Shown piece by piece: positions 31,552-43,205 of a stretch of 64,000 nt of DNA (positions are counted from its first letter, which is position 1; every line of letters starts with the position of its first letter). The stretch comes from Takakia lepidozioides (taxonomy: Eukaryota; Streptophyta; Takakiopsida; Takakiales; Takakiaceae). The stretch spans positions 35,073,053 to 35,137,052 of the forward strand of contig CM060732.1 of the NCBI GenBank assembly GCA_030704615.1, read 5' to 3'. The notes beneath the pieces are model-generated. The model made no database searches. It had not been told where the DNA came from and saw only the letters and a program-made list of their open reading frames with translations. The position numbers and the translations under genes were made by a program.

Positions 31552-34500
31552 AGTGAAGACGAGCGCGACACACTGGTGGTATCATCGACAGCTCCAACTA
31601 CTCGAGCAGTCACTCCAAAAGCAGCTAGTGGGCAGCAGTCGTCGAAGGTAGTGCTTCGCATGTTTGGATCAGCCAACTTGGGGCGGGAAGGCAAACATAA
31701 TATTGCTTCTTTAGTTGGTATTCCGGAGGTTGGTGCAGGCGGCATGGCAGGTGAAGCCCGTCGGATGAGGACACCAGATCCGTTATTGAAGGAAGCTCAT
31801 GCACATGCAGTAGGGCCCGCCCACGCAAAGAAGAAGAAGAAAGCCAAGTAGATGCAATCCCCGGTGAGAGAGCATTCACAGGCTGCGGAGGGGGGAGGGA
31901 CCAGGTCGTCCGAGGGTGTCCGATCGCCTCAACCAAAGGTGGTTGATCTGGAGGCCTCCCCTGCTGCTACCCCTAGTAAGAAACAGAAGGCCCGTGAGAG
32001 GGCAAAAGAGAGGGAAAAAGAACAGGCGAGACACAAGGCTAGCCAGGAGGCAAGAGAAAAGGCCACTAATGAGGCCAGGGGTGACGACATGACACCTCTC
32101 GTAAGCGAGGGTCGCACAGAGAAGCTGGATCCCTCCAAGACACCAGAAAAAGGCAGTAGCGCACCGGCTGCATCCTTACCAGTGACACCATCGCGGGTGG
32201 GAGCAGCCCACGCAGTCACCCATACGGTGGAGACTGGAGGAGGGGAAAGAACACCACAAAGAGCCCAGATTGTGGGAGTTCGAGGTGAAGCCGCGGAGAG
32301 GGCAGTAGAGACGGGGAGAGTGGTGGAGGTGCTTCCGCCGGTGGTTGACCATGTTGAGGAGGACGACAGGAAGCTTTCTGACCAGGATGACATCCTCCCG
32401 GACATCCCCAGGCCCCAAACCCGCAGCATACAGGCTGGATTTGGCGGTCCTGGTGGCCTGCCGGAGAACCCCTCTGCAGCAGACGTCATGTCGGAGGCGG
32501 ATATGAAGTTGGCCGCTGCCAAGATGTTGGAGGCAACCCACAGCAACATTGACAGGGTGCTGGGGGGCATGGTGTACCCGGCCAAGCTTCGAATTCCCCT
32601 TTGCCGCTTGGTGTCATTGCAGGTGGTGAGACCTGCCCTCCCAGGCGATATCGACAAGCTGAAATTCTCTTTCCGGGAGGGATATCGAATGGGGTTTGCC
32701 GTGTTTTATGTTTCCATTGAGAACGACCACGGAGCTTCCCGTGCCCACACTTCCGATGAGGTGGACAAATGGGGTCCCCATTGGCAAAGGCGAAATGAGG
32801 AGTTCGAGAGATCGATTGCTACTGATCCTCTTTTCCAGCACTTGTCCGGAAAGATGTTTTACACCGAAAGCCAAAATTCGGCGCCATTTTTCCAGTTGCA
32901 GGCCCAGTCAGTTCTGGGACTTAGCCATTTCCGGGCCGAACCTGGGAAAATGGCGCCGAATTTCCAGTTCAGGGCACCCAAAATGGCTAAGTCCCTAGGG
33001 TGGCTGGCACCAAAATCCGAAATTCGGCGCCATTTTTCCGGTTCCAGGCCGAGTCAGTTCCGCCCCAACCTGGGAAAATGGTGCCGAATTTCCAGTTTAG
33101 GGACCTTAGTCTGTGTTTTTCATGAATGCATGTACTGCAAGTTCTCCCTTTTGGAGAAAGGTCATCTATCCTTCGAGCCACCATTCTTCCTGGCATGGAG
33201 GAACCCTGGGGCTGACTCCATGTACACTGACGTTATTGTGAAGGAGTGGCATCTCAAACATTTGCGTGATTGCCCTTGGTATGTGGACCTTCCGCCCGGC
33301 TCGCTCAACCCATCCGAGTTTCAATTGAAGCTGGATGCTGAGGCCCGACGAAACCGGGCTCCGCTGCCTCTGCTGGGTCCAAAGGAGGCAAAAGCGCTTG
33401 CGAACTCCAGGAAAGCGGCAGAGCTTGCTCAGGCAGGAATTCAGGAGAAATTGAATGAGAAGAATAAAGGCCAAAAGAAAAGGACACGAAAACAGGGGAG
33501 TACAGTAACCCCCAAAAAACAGAAAACCATCGGGGCACCGGAGGAGGCGCAGGAGGGGACCCAAGGGAGTGACTCTGACGACGACTTTGTTCAAGGTCCT
33601 GCGACTGCAGCTGCTACTACCAAGTCACCGGTCGTCCGGGTTCCCAAGTCAGTTCGGACTGGGACTGGCTCTGCCAAGAAGTTGGCATTTGAGGGCGAGC
33701 CTACACGGCGGTATTTGGCGGTGACGTTTACGCACAGGCCAAAGCTAGAACCCCCAACCATCATCCAATGCGTCAATGAGAGCTTCATTGACGCTCTGGC
33801 TGCCAGGGGGAAGAAGGTGGCACACAGCAAGTCTTTGGAGGAGCAGAAGGGGAAAGCCAAGAAGAGGGCTGCCGATACAGAGCCTAAAGACACCCCTGGT
33901 TTGGAAGCCATGATGGAATTCTTCACGGCTGTGAGCACGGATTGCAAGAGCACTCGGGGGGGGGGGGGGGAGGGGGGGGGGGGGGGGGTTGAGGTGGAGA
34001 GAGCTTGCGATATGATTCTCCTCGACATTCCAAATGGGGAGCTGCTGGAGGGCCTGGATGGTGTGCCCACCTGGAACAGGTTTACTGAGGACTACTGGAA
34101 AGCCGGGTTTGGGCTGGCGGGGATGCTCCTGGATGACGGTGGATGTGTGGTTGTCCTTGCCTCAAGAGGGAAGACCACAGAGAATGTTGTGGCAAGATGG
34201 ACACCGAAGAGTGTCACCCCGGTCCTCCTCAGAAAATGGTTCTGCATCAATACACAGGGGTTGCGAACAGAGGGCCAAAGTGTAAGTTATCAATCTATTG
34301 CATTCACCTCATATTGTGGTGTATCTAAAGTAGATCCTGGAGTTGATCCCTCTTTTGTTGGATGTGCAGACATTGGTGTTTGAGGCATATTGCTTTGTGA
34401 AGAGAGTGTCTACGTTCAAATACGACTGTCGTCTTGTTGATGCCGCTGTGGACCCTGTTACCTACGATGTCCTCTACAACTATGTGCCCCACTCCAGTAT

Positions 34501-34865
34501 GCCGAAGGACACAAAGACAGGCAAACCGTGGCGGTACAGCCGGACCTGGAGCCCTGCTTTCATCCAAACCCTCATGGAGACGTGCTCGGATGTCCAAGGG
34601 TGGATTCTTGACCTCACATGCGGCACGGGTAAGCCTTCACGTGCTCAGTTTGTCCCCTGGCCCGATTGCAATTTGCATGCCGCAAGCTATTAACTGCCCG
34701 CTTTATTCCTCAGGTGTTTCAATGTGGGCAGGGACGTTGTCTGACATGCATGTGTTCGGCTTCGAGCCAGATACTGCCCTCCACAACTCGGAACTTGCAG
34801 CGGCTGAACGTCTGCCGAAAGAGGTTTTCGAAGGTGAATGGCTAGAAGGTGGATGGTCACCATAG
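31552..34865 (+). CDS. Lys/Glu-rich protein with C-terminal DNA N4/N6-methyltransferase-like domain
   Basis: Model: 31552-34281, 34370-34628 and 34714-34865, with GT-AG junctions in matching phases (0, then 1). An acceptor opens the frame at 31552; a single TAG at 31849-31851 interrupts it, and an ATG follows directly at 31852. The N-terminal third is basic and coiled-coil-like (KARERAKEREKEQARHK). The middle has PLCRLVSLQVVRPALPGDI, vaguely like the start of a ParB/sulfiredoxin fold. The C-terminal part has ACDMILLDIPNGE (position of motif IV, normally DPPY), then a domain ending WILDLTCGTGVSMWAG and HVFGFEPD (motifs I and II). The order IV before I is that of beta-class enzymes, which methylate adenine N6 or cytosine N4. 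With DIPN instead of DPPY, activity is doubtful. An in-frame palindromic insert (32870-33105) and G runs (33957-33989) are odd. It is probably part of a transposon, given the related fragment at 21.2 kb. Confidence 0.6.
32870..33105. repeat. Palindromic element in frame inside the methyltransferase-like gene
   Basis: Two inverted pairs, each AATTCGGCGCCATTTTTCC facing GGGAAAATGGCGCCGAATTT, lie at about 32874/32946 and 33021/33073. They are linked by pairing arms GGGACTTAGCCATTT and AAATGGCTAAGTCCC. The frame stays open through the insert, adding roughly 80 residues rich in Ser, Pro, Phe and Arg between otherwise ordinary protein. The core is the same GGCGCC palindrome as in the array at 29.9-30.6 kb. 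Confidence 0.85.
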
Positions 34866-36664
34866 TGGAAGTGGAAGTGACCAAGTAGGACTTTCTAGAT
34901 ACCTTCTTGTACAAGCTCGGGGGTGAAGCCACTAGTCTAAGTGTAAGAGTATGATGGTGGCTTCTATGGTTGGGAGGAGAGCTTTAGTTTAAGACTTTAG
35001 TTCTTGTTCATGTTCTTGCTCAATTCTAACACAATTCCTTGTAGAAAGTTGCAGAACGTTCCGCAGCATATCACAGTAAGAGGCTAGAGCAACAACAAGG
35101 CAGAGAGGGTATGGAAACTCCCTAAGACATGCTTCATCACCACTGGATTCTGTCACCATGACAGTTTTGTCTTGGCAGAAGGGGAAGAGCACCGCATGTA
35201 ACATGGCGGCTCATTAAGTGAGCTGGGATGCTAGAGAGGTGCAAAAGAGTGTGAAGAGTGTGAAGAGATGCTACTGGAAACATGTGAAAATACGCACATT
35301 TCGACATGCAGGCATAACATCATAAGAAAGAACATAGGATGATTGGAGTTGGCATAAAGCTAGTGTAACCATGTGGATGTAAGCAAATCACGCCATGAAC
35401 CTAGCTTTCCCCAAGGAATGGACAGAAGATGAGAATGGTCTTGAGTCGTGCGATGAAAACATTGAAATCAGCATGCCGTTCAATCTGAACAGAGGGAGCC
35501 ATACTGTGGGCGATGGCGAAGGGTGGTAAAACGACTAAGTCCCCGGCCACTCACCGCAAACTGCGGAGCGCCGGGGCCGCCCCTCCCTCGTCGCTTTTCC
35601 GCCATTTATCCTTTGGACCATCAATAAATATTCTTGTATGAAACCCCTAATTAACTGTTTGAAGCAAGACGATGCTTTCTCATGTTTTTTATATTTGATC
35701 CACAACAACAAAATATTATTGCATTGTAATTGAATCATCCAATACGTATGTTGTCAAGGGGTGAAGGCACAAAGGTCGCTCAATGAGTGGTCATGGGCTC
35801 AACTCTGCATAGCTGATGTTTGAATGCCAAAATGTGGTAGTGAGTACTTGATACTTGGGAGTCATTTGGTGCAGTTTGGGTAGCTTATTGTCCTGATTAA
35901 CTTATGGCCCTTAATTCTAAGATGTCTGATAGAAGGCAATGGCCACCTTTGGGGTAAACTAAAATATGATATATGTTTGCTTCGTCAAGACTTCCACGAT
36001 TGCAATTGTTGATTATTATACTTAAGAAAATATGTTAATTTTTTAGAACAAAATTTAAGATAATTGTGTTGATCACCATCTTATATTCTTGATGTATGAG
36101 TCGTCGTTTCCATTCATTCAATACTTACACTTATTTGTTTACTATTATATGACATTATCGCAACGAGGACTATCCATCCATCCAATTCGGCTCTTCTCAT
36201 TATCAAAAATCATCATCATACCTCTCAAGCTTTTTCCTGCACAACAAAATAATTGTGCTTTTATATATCATAACAATATAGTAATGATATATAACATATA
36301 ACATCTAAGCAACGGCTCGTTGCACGTTGTATCTGCTCTACAAAAAAGAGATATCAGCTTAGAACTCTATGATGATCCTTTGCACAAGAAATGAAACATT
36401 ATAAGATGTTTTTAACAATGATCTATTTATAAGAATGAAGGAAGCCAAACAAGCGTAATATATGGTGCCACTTCACCCCCAAAGGCTATTGCCTTCCGTT
36501 TGGAAGGTAACACGTTGTAACGGCCGTAACTGGGACAACGCGGTTGCCCCCAAATACTTGAATATCTAGGTATTCGCACATAAGTAATTACCAAATGACC
36601 TAGATACCCCCTTTTATAGGTGGATTGGCCATAATGGGTGACATCCAATGTTAGGCCGTAAAGC
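34866..36664. other. Intergenic DNA
   Basis: AT-rich with scattered chance frames. A short GC-rich patch lies at 35540-35605. Nothing else is supported. Confidence 0.4.
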
Positions 36665-36809
36665 ACTGCCACAAATTTTTATGTGTGTTTATCGTGCTGT
36701 TAAAAAGCAGAATTCATCGGGGTGTATTCTGCATTTCGGAACGCACCCCATTAGCTCCCTCGAGTGCATTCCGAAATGCAGAATGCACCAGATAAATTTT
36801 GTGGCAGTT
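36665..36809. repeat. 145-bp MITE-like element with nested hairpins
   Basis: The outer arms ACTGCCACAAATTTTTAT and ATAAATTTTGTGGCAGT are inverted repeats. Inside, GGTGTATTCTGCATTTCGGA (36721) pairs with its near-complement ending AATGCACC (36789). It ends nine bases before the left end of the large MULE. Confidence 0.65.
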
Positions 36810-36818
36810 CTTTATGCA

Positions 36819-37140
36819 GGGTAATGCCCCTCTTGTGGGGCATTCCCGGATGGCGCACATTAGAAAAGGCCCGGGAGTTTAATGCGACCCCTTCGGTCCT
36901 GCCTGCGTGGCACCCCCCGCCACCCCAGCCGCACCCCCTTTGCCGGCTCCTGCGTGGCTCGCGGTCGCTGTGCCCCCGCGCCACCCCACCCCTCCCCCCC
37001 CCGCCCCCCATCCCCCTGCCCGCCCGCCCTCCCCGCCCCCGCCCGCCGGCCGTCACCACACCACATGAACTCTGTGGCACATGACACCTGTCACCACAAC
37101 CCACCATCGCGCGCAGGACACATCGCATGACGAAAGATGG
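36819..37140 (+). repeat. Left terminal inverted repeat of the large MULE
   Basis: About 320 bp. It begins with a small hairpin (ATGCCCC...GGGGCAT), then the conserved block, then a C-rich tract at 36900-37045, then GAACTCTGTGGCACATGACA. Frames at 36764-37170 on both strands come from the C-rich tract and are not genes. Confidence 0.88.
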
Positions 37141-37718
37141 ATGGGATGCAACATGATCCATGTGCTGCAATCACCCATGCTGATGGACGGCTTGACATGA
37201 CAGGATGTGACACATACTCATATACGGTCGTAGGGAGATCACGATGATCATGCTTTCGTGCTTTTCGCGTCCAGTTTGCACGCACATGGTGGACCTGTCG
37301 ATTCGAATGTGGCCCTTCAGCTGTCACTCCCCACGTCGATGCTTGATTGATTTAATTCATGGCAGCCACAGGACAGGTTTTCCAAGCTTCCTGGCGTTTG
37401 CATGGCCCGAAATGTATGATCCCGGCGGAAGCGGTGTTACAAGCACTTCCTGGAGGAGTATGCATCGCGGCTGTTATAAACTGTTGACTGAGTTGTGGCG
37501 GTGAAGCGATTACTCATTCGACTTGAGTATAGGGTTTCTTTTTGGAGAATTTGGAAGTCATTCGTGTGATTTGCAGCTATTTTCTTCCTCTTGCTTGCCA
37601 TTTCTGTCTGTTGCAGTCCATTTGCGTGCTTCATGTTTTAGTTTGAGTTCTTGCTTTCACATTCCAACAACCTTAGCTCTGCTGGAGGATTCTTCAGGAG
37701 GAGGGTAGTGGATTTGGA

Positions 37719-38198
37719 GTGGGCGCCGATATGGTGAAACAATCCTCCATGCGCGAAGCGCGTCGGACATACAATGAAACGTACGACTCTGATGAGTGGG
37801 AAAATCTCATATGCGAGGCTCACTCAGAGGCAAGGGTTGAGCAGCCCAGTGATGATATTAGGAAGCCATTCAAGTGTATCCACTGTCTTAAGCAATATAA
37901 AGATAAGAAGAAACTTAACATTCACAGGATAAATGGCTGTGATGCTGCTGTGGGAAAGGGTGGGCCTAAACTGAAAATGTACCCTGTTTTTTAAAAGGGG
38001 CAAAGGCACATCATGGAGGCTGTTCTTAGTAAGCACGGGATGAAGCCTCATTCCTGCAAGTTGATGAAGACGGCAGAAGAGACTACACGAGAACCTAAGC
38101 ACAGGAAGCACATGAGTCTTCGGAAGGAGCCGGGAGTGGACCTTGACGATGATGATGACGCACCATTAATACTAAGGCGGCACCGCAACTTCTTCTGA
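37719..38198 (+). pseudogene. C2HC zinc-finger protein, cargo of the MULE
   Basis: The frame opens with MGADMVKQSSMREARRTYNE and contains FKCIHCLKQYKDKKKLNIHRINGC, a C-x2-C-x12-H-x5-C finger. After KMYPVF a TAA at 37992-37994 interrupts it. The same frame then continues to 38198 with HIMEAVLSKHGMKPHSCKLM and the acidic run DLDDDDDA. Three degenerate 55-base repeats encoding PPALPQQ-like segments follow (38245-38420), with further stops. It is likely the N-terminal part of the same gene as the frames at 38585-40217. A role in DNA binding is inferred from the finger only. Confidence 0.5.
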
Positions 38199-38584
38199 CA
38201 ACATAAGCTCAACCCCTATTGCTACTGCGACAATTTCTAGTTGTTGGACGCACCACCCGCGCTGCCACAGCAGACTGTTAGACCTCATCGCATTTGAAAG
38301 GAGTCATTGGACGCACCTCTGCCATCACAGGAAAGTCTTCCATCTGAGCGCATTGTAAACTCTACATTTGTATGACCTCCTGCCGTGCCACAGCAAAGTC
38401 TTCGACCCGAAGTACACGTTGGAGTTGCATCTTCAGGTAGACAAGATGGCAGACCTCCAGTGCACATTCTGAACTCCACAACCCTTGCACCGCTAAGTAG
38501 AGAAGAGGCAAGGGAAGGCTTTGTCAAGGCGTCGTTGCTACTGACCTCGGATATTGTTGTGCCTCCCATACCCGCACCTATTTC

Positions 38585-40217
38585 ATGCCCAGGACTGACC
38601 TATCTGATGAGTTCGACTTGTTGCCCGACGGATTTCCATCTCTGGACAAGCCTTCTTTTCTCAATCGTCTTGTGGCTTTTATTGGGAAATTTGAGTTCGG
38701 GGACCAAATGATGGGCAACGCTTTTGGTCAATGGTGGCTTAAACGACGGGTAACACACCTTCTTCTTGGCGTGCACCTTCATGATCACAACTCCTTCTTT
38801 GATGATGCGTGTCTTTGCATTTGTTTGAAGTTGCCTTTCAAGTTTAGGGTTTTTGGTTACTCTTCCTCTATTACTAACCAGCTCCATGACTCTGCAATGG
38901 CAGGGGAGCAGTTTGATGCACCTCTAGAGGAGAAGACAGCTGTGGAAAATGTGGTGGAGCTATTTGCCATACGTCCTGGAGTAACTCATGACCATCCCGC
39001 TCAGTTGGCGGAATGCCAACTGGTGATGGCACATCACAAGTATGCCATGGCATTGCTGGATTTCGAAATGAAAGGAATTGCAGCCCAGTCTGAGTTGGAG
39101 GCTCGTAGAAGGCAGTTTGTTGAAGACAACATGGCAAAATGGGATAGAGAACAATATGATGAGAAACAAGAGGGAATCTAGGGTTGGTCCCCTCTGTACC
39201 AAATTGTTGCAACAGGTGAGATCCTTGAGTTGCCCCCCGATATGTTCACACATTCTGAGGATGAATCTGATAGGTTGATGGTCATTCTTGAGGCTGCTCG
39301 CCACCACGCTCCACCTCCAAACAATCCGCTTTTCAGCAGGGTGTTCCGTCTGGTTTGGATGTCTCACGTTCACAACATGAAACCTATGTCAATTCCCCGA
39401 AACTCCATCTTGTTAACTCTCCGAAATCATCTTCTCAACATAGAAGATGGCCAGTGTGCCATTACAAATGCGGGTGAGAATTTTCTGCAGATTGGATACT
39501 TCCTGTACGGAGGCATGCCCCCATACAAGGAAGCCCAAACTCAGGTGCGTGAAGGGCTTGCAGCCCTTCGGGGAGTGCGGAAAGAGGACTGCGAACACCT
39601 TTTTGAAGATTTGCATTGTTTCATGCGCGAGGTCCGATGCAGGGCTGTGCGTGACCTCGCCGTTCTGAATCCTATTGCCTTCAGAATATTGTGGTGTGGG
39701 AGTATACCAACTGATGGTGCAGGGGGCAAGAAAAAGGCCTTGAAGGACTTCAACAAAATTTTGAAGCATCGGGAGGATGTCGACATGGGCTGGCTTCCTT
39801 GTCCACCAAGTGTGTATTGCCCTTACCACGGTTCGTGCTACTGCATTTCAGTTCCTGGTGGTTCTTAAGAATGTCCCTGTTGTTGTTCTCATTTCATTTC
39901 TTGTCACGGCCACATTTTCACAATGCCGATGTTGGTGTGCAGGCTGTCTTGTCTACGGGGAATCCAGCCTACATGACAAACTTGAGGCTGCCCGACAAAT
40001 CCTCCATGAGGTCCACATTGAGAGGCTCGCAAGGGATGAGGCACGTTTCTACAATGCCAAGTGTGGACATAAAGAGGCAGCTGTCCTTGAACCGCAGTCA
40101 AGCGCACTCGTTCACCTGAGTACAAATACGAACATGGGGGCACTCATTTTGGCCGCTAACATGGCATGCAATTCCACACCTTCTGATGAGGCCAACAATG
40201 CAGTGGTCATGTGGTAG
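38585..40217 (+). pseudogene. Unrecognised multi-exon protein, cargo of the MULE
   Basis: Three open frames share one direction and have plausible splice sites. 38585 to about 38749 reads DEFDLLPDGFPSLDKPSFL and FEFGDQ, with donor CGG/GTAACA. From the acceptor near 38903 to 39181 it reads EQFDAPLEEKTAVENVVELF and a long helical stretch ending REQYDEKQEGI. From the acceptor near 39213 to about 39808 it reads GEILELPPDMFTHSED, RVFRLVWMSHVHNM, NAGENFLQIGYFLYGG and DCEHLFEDLHCFMREVRCRA. From 39942 to 40217 it reads KLEAARQILHEVHIERLARD. A TAG after EGI and unclear junctions suggest decay. I do not recognise a family. Confidence 0.45.
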
Positions 40218-40394
40218 CTAAATTGGTTGCATGGCCCTCTTGCCTGGGGCAAGCCCATGATCCCCTCCCAATGCTGTATCGCTGCCCCCACAGCTCCCAC
40301 TGCTTCACACCCACACAGACACCACATCATTTTCCACCCCCCGTCTTGGAAATTTGGGCTGCTCCATCCATTCTCGCATCCATTCGAAGGGCAG

Positions 40395-41095
40395 AAGAAG
40401 AGGCGATAGACCTACCTTCGTGCGGGGTTCAGTCCAGTAGTGGGACTTATGTTGGTATACAAAATTGGTTCAGGAGATTGTTGAACCTTTGCTTCGTTCC
40501 TCTACAAAGTCCTTCACACATGCATCAACCTACTGAGGGTGACCTGCCCAGCAATCATACCCCCACATGGCCAGGGTTTTAGACTCAGCCTGGATCGCAG
40601 TTTCTTAAATCTCTTGAAAGTTGGTGACAGAGCTGCAGGGAGAGACTATATTCGACATTGTTCAGGCTTTCCTTCATTCCTCTAGAAAGTCCTTCACACA
40701 TGCATGAATCTGCTGAGTATGACCTGCCCAGCAATCAGACACCAACATGGCCAGGGCTTTAGGCTCAGCCTCGACAAAGTTTGTGAAAGTGGTTGAAAGT
40801 TGGTGAACAGAGGTGCAGGGAGAGACTATGTTCTTGCTGGTCCTGAATACTCACCAGCCCTTGTTTGCCATAGCGTCATGGCCATAGACCCCGCATCCAT
40901 GGTTGGGCAGCAGAAGAGGCGATATACCTACATTTGTGAGGGGTTAATCCAGTACTGAGACTTACGTTGGTATATAAAATTGGTTCGGGAAATTGTTCAG
41001 GCTTTCCAGATTTCCTGCAGAAATCCCTCCGCACAAGCATCCATCTGTTGTATACCCCAAGAGGAGCATGGCTTTAGGCTGAGCCTCCTGATTTT
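40395..41095. repeat. Degenerate tandem duplication
   Basis: Blocks such as GAAGAGGCGATAGACCTACC with GTTGGTATACAAAATTGGTT (40395, 40912), and AAAGTCCTTCACACATGCAT with GACCTGCCCAGCAATCA (40507, 40687, weakly at 41020), recur in the same order. The unit is near 180-500 bp. Confidence 0.65.
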
Positions 41096-41099
41096 CAAT

Positions 41100-42900
41100 G
41101 TTGGTGAACAGAGGTGTCAGGAGTATGGTCCTGAATAGGGTTGCTCACTCATGAGAAAACCCCAACACTGAGTGATTCCAACAACTCCCAGCATGTGTCA
41201 TTCACTTTCAACTCCACCCGCTGCACCTACTTCAGACCATATGCAAGTGCATGAACCCGTGCATGTGCAAGCAAGATGGGAGGACCTTCACACCATGTGA
41301 AAGCAAAATGAAAACCATGAATGCCGGGAGTACACATTGGACATGAAAACATGGAAAGATTGCTGTAACAATCTGTTTTTTGGCATTTACATTGTTCAAG
41401 CAAACATCACATGCTTCCAGAATTCCACCCTGAAGGGTCACACAAACGTAGAAAAGAGGCAAACTATGTGATGCTAGTGAAAGAGGTTCAGGATGCTATT
41501 GACCAGTCAACCTCTTTGAAATTCCACTCATAATTAGGCACCTGAACCTCTTGCCTAATCATTCTCTCTTTCCAAACACACACTCGCATATCCCACTGAA
41601 AGAAGAAGACTGAGTGGTGGAAGTGATTGCTTCCCCAATGCGGCAAGACACGCAAAAACACCGAGGATGAGTTCTTCCGCAAATGCATGAAGGAAGTGAA
41701 CATGACATGCATCACTCCATCCTCAATAGTTAGGCAAATGTCACCAGCCCTGGTCCAAGGTCTTTCAGGTCTGCAACCCTTCTGAAGCTTGCGCATGATG
41801 GGGGAAAGAAGTTCGTCCAGCAGTTTAATGCAGTCCCAGCCTTCATCCACCCATTGAAACAAGGTAAGAATATGAGAACACTCGTTCTCCTTCAAAGGGT
41901 CCAGGCCCAAAGCATGTGGCCCCTACTCTTCGTTAGGAGCACACATGAATCTTGACCTGAGTACAATTGTGTTAGGCTGTTTTGCAGCTGCACTGTTGGT
42001 GTCATCTTAAAAGCCAGACCAGCCCACTCTACCTACAGATACATGTGTTGTAAGAATGATATCCCCTGCTATGGATTTTGACCAATCCACCAACGCTTCC
42101 AATCCAGAGATGCGAGTCCCCACGATGCCAGTAATATCTCCTACCAACTCCTTGTGAGTGTCGACATCAACAAAAGCTTCCTCTTGTAGTCAGGAGCTGC
42201 CTACTCCTTCTTGAGCCTCTGACATTGCTAAGTGCGAGAGGCGGAAGTGAAAGAGGCAACAAGGCCAGGCAAATGGGTGAGGGAAAGTGTGTCGAGCGGC
42301 TTTTACTCACCCATCCCTTTGCTATCCGAGGAAACTCCAAGATAGAAGAGTTGGATATCTCTAAGCACTCAGCCTGCTCAGTACAATCAGTCATGACCTG
42401 CAGCTAGTGAATCATGGTTGTGCTTCCCTTTTGTATTCCTTCTTGCCTTCATGTTAACAATTTACCTTATCTGATACTGAAGCATCAGTTTGCTTCAGTA
42501 TCTTCTTAGTTCCAGTTAATCATGCATTCATTTCACAGCTTCACTCATGTCTCTCTACACAGTGTGCTTGTATCGAATAAGTTTCAGATTACGATTTATC
42601 AGGTACTAGGCCAATGTCAAGTGACTCTAATCCACCCTACAGTATCACTACAGTTCTGCATGAAGTAAAGCATCTACTATTCATCTCTCCTCCTACTCCG
42701 TGCTCTCGTTCTTGCTCTCCGCCTGATCTCCTCTCCTCCATGACCATCAAGCGCTCCCCCCGTGAAGTGTCCTTCTTTCTGTTGCCGCTCTCCTTATCTG
42801 CCCCCCAAGCTGTTCTAACCACCTAACTAATTAACCGTTATCCCCGAAGTATCACGTTCCTTCTGCAGATGTCGTTCCCTGCCATTGATAACTGTTTCCC
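41100..42900. other. Interior of the MULE without a recognised gene
   Basis: A 140-codon minus-strand frame (41910-41488) and shorter frames show no motif that I know. It may be decayed cargo. Confidence 0.3.
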
Positions 42901-42904
42901 ATGT

Positions 42905-43205
42905 ACTGTGACAGACTGTGTCAAGCTGTGCCGAGCTGTGACTGGTTGTGTCGGCTGTGTTGGCTGTGTCGGGCTGTGTTGGCTGTGACGAGCTGTGGCG
43001 GCCGTGCGAAGCTGTGTCAGGCTGTGTCGGGCTCTGTTGGCTGTGACGGGCTGTGGCGGCCGTGTGAAGCTGTGTCAGGCTGTGTCGGCTGTGATTGGCT
43101 GTGACGGACTGTGTCGGCTGTGCGAAGCTGTGTCAGGCTGTGTCGGTTCTGATTGGCTGTGACGGGCTGTGTCGGGCTGTGTCGGCTATGACGGGCTGTG
43201 TCGGG
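42905..43205. repeat. CTGTGTCGGG-type minisatellite
   Basis: About fifteen imperfect units of roughly 20 bases built from GGCTGTGTCGG, GGCTGTGACGG and AAGCTGTGTCA. The frame at 42901-43104 is a product of the repeat. Confidence 0.9.

Noticed and set aside
31929-32657. 242-codon minus-strand frame
   Set aside because: Shadow of the 843-codon plus-strand frame, which has the splice-consistent domain structure.
36764-37170. Several overlapping Pro-, Arg- or Gly-rich frames on both strands
   Set aside because: Produced by the C-rich tract of the MULE left TIR; the right TIR gives mirror-image frames.
42901-43104. 67-codon Cys/Trp-rich frame
   Set aside because: It is the translation of the CTGTGTCGGG minisatellite.
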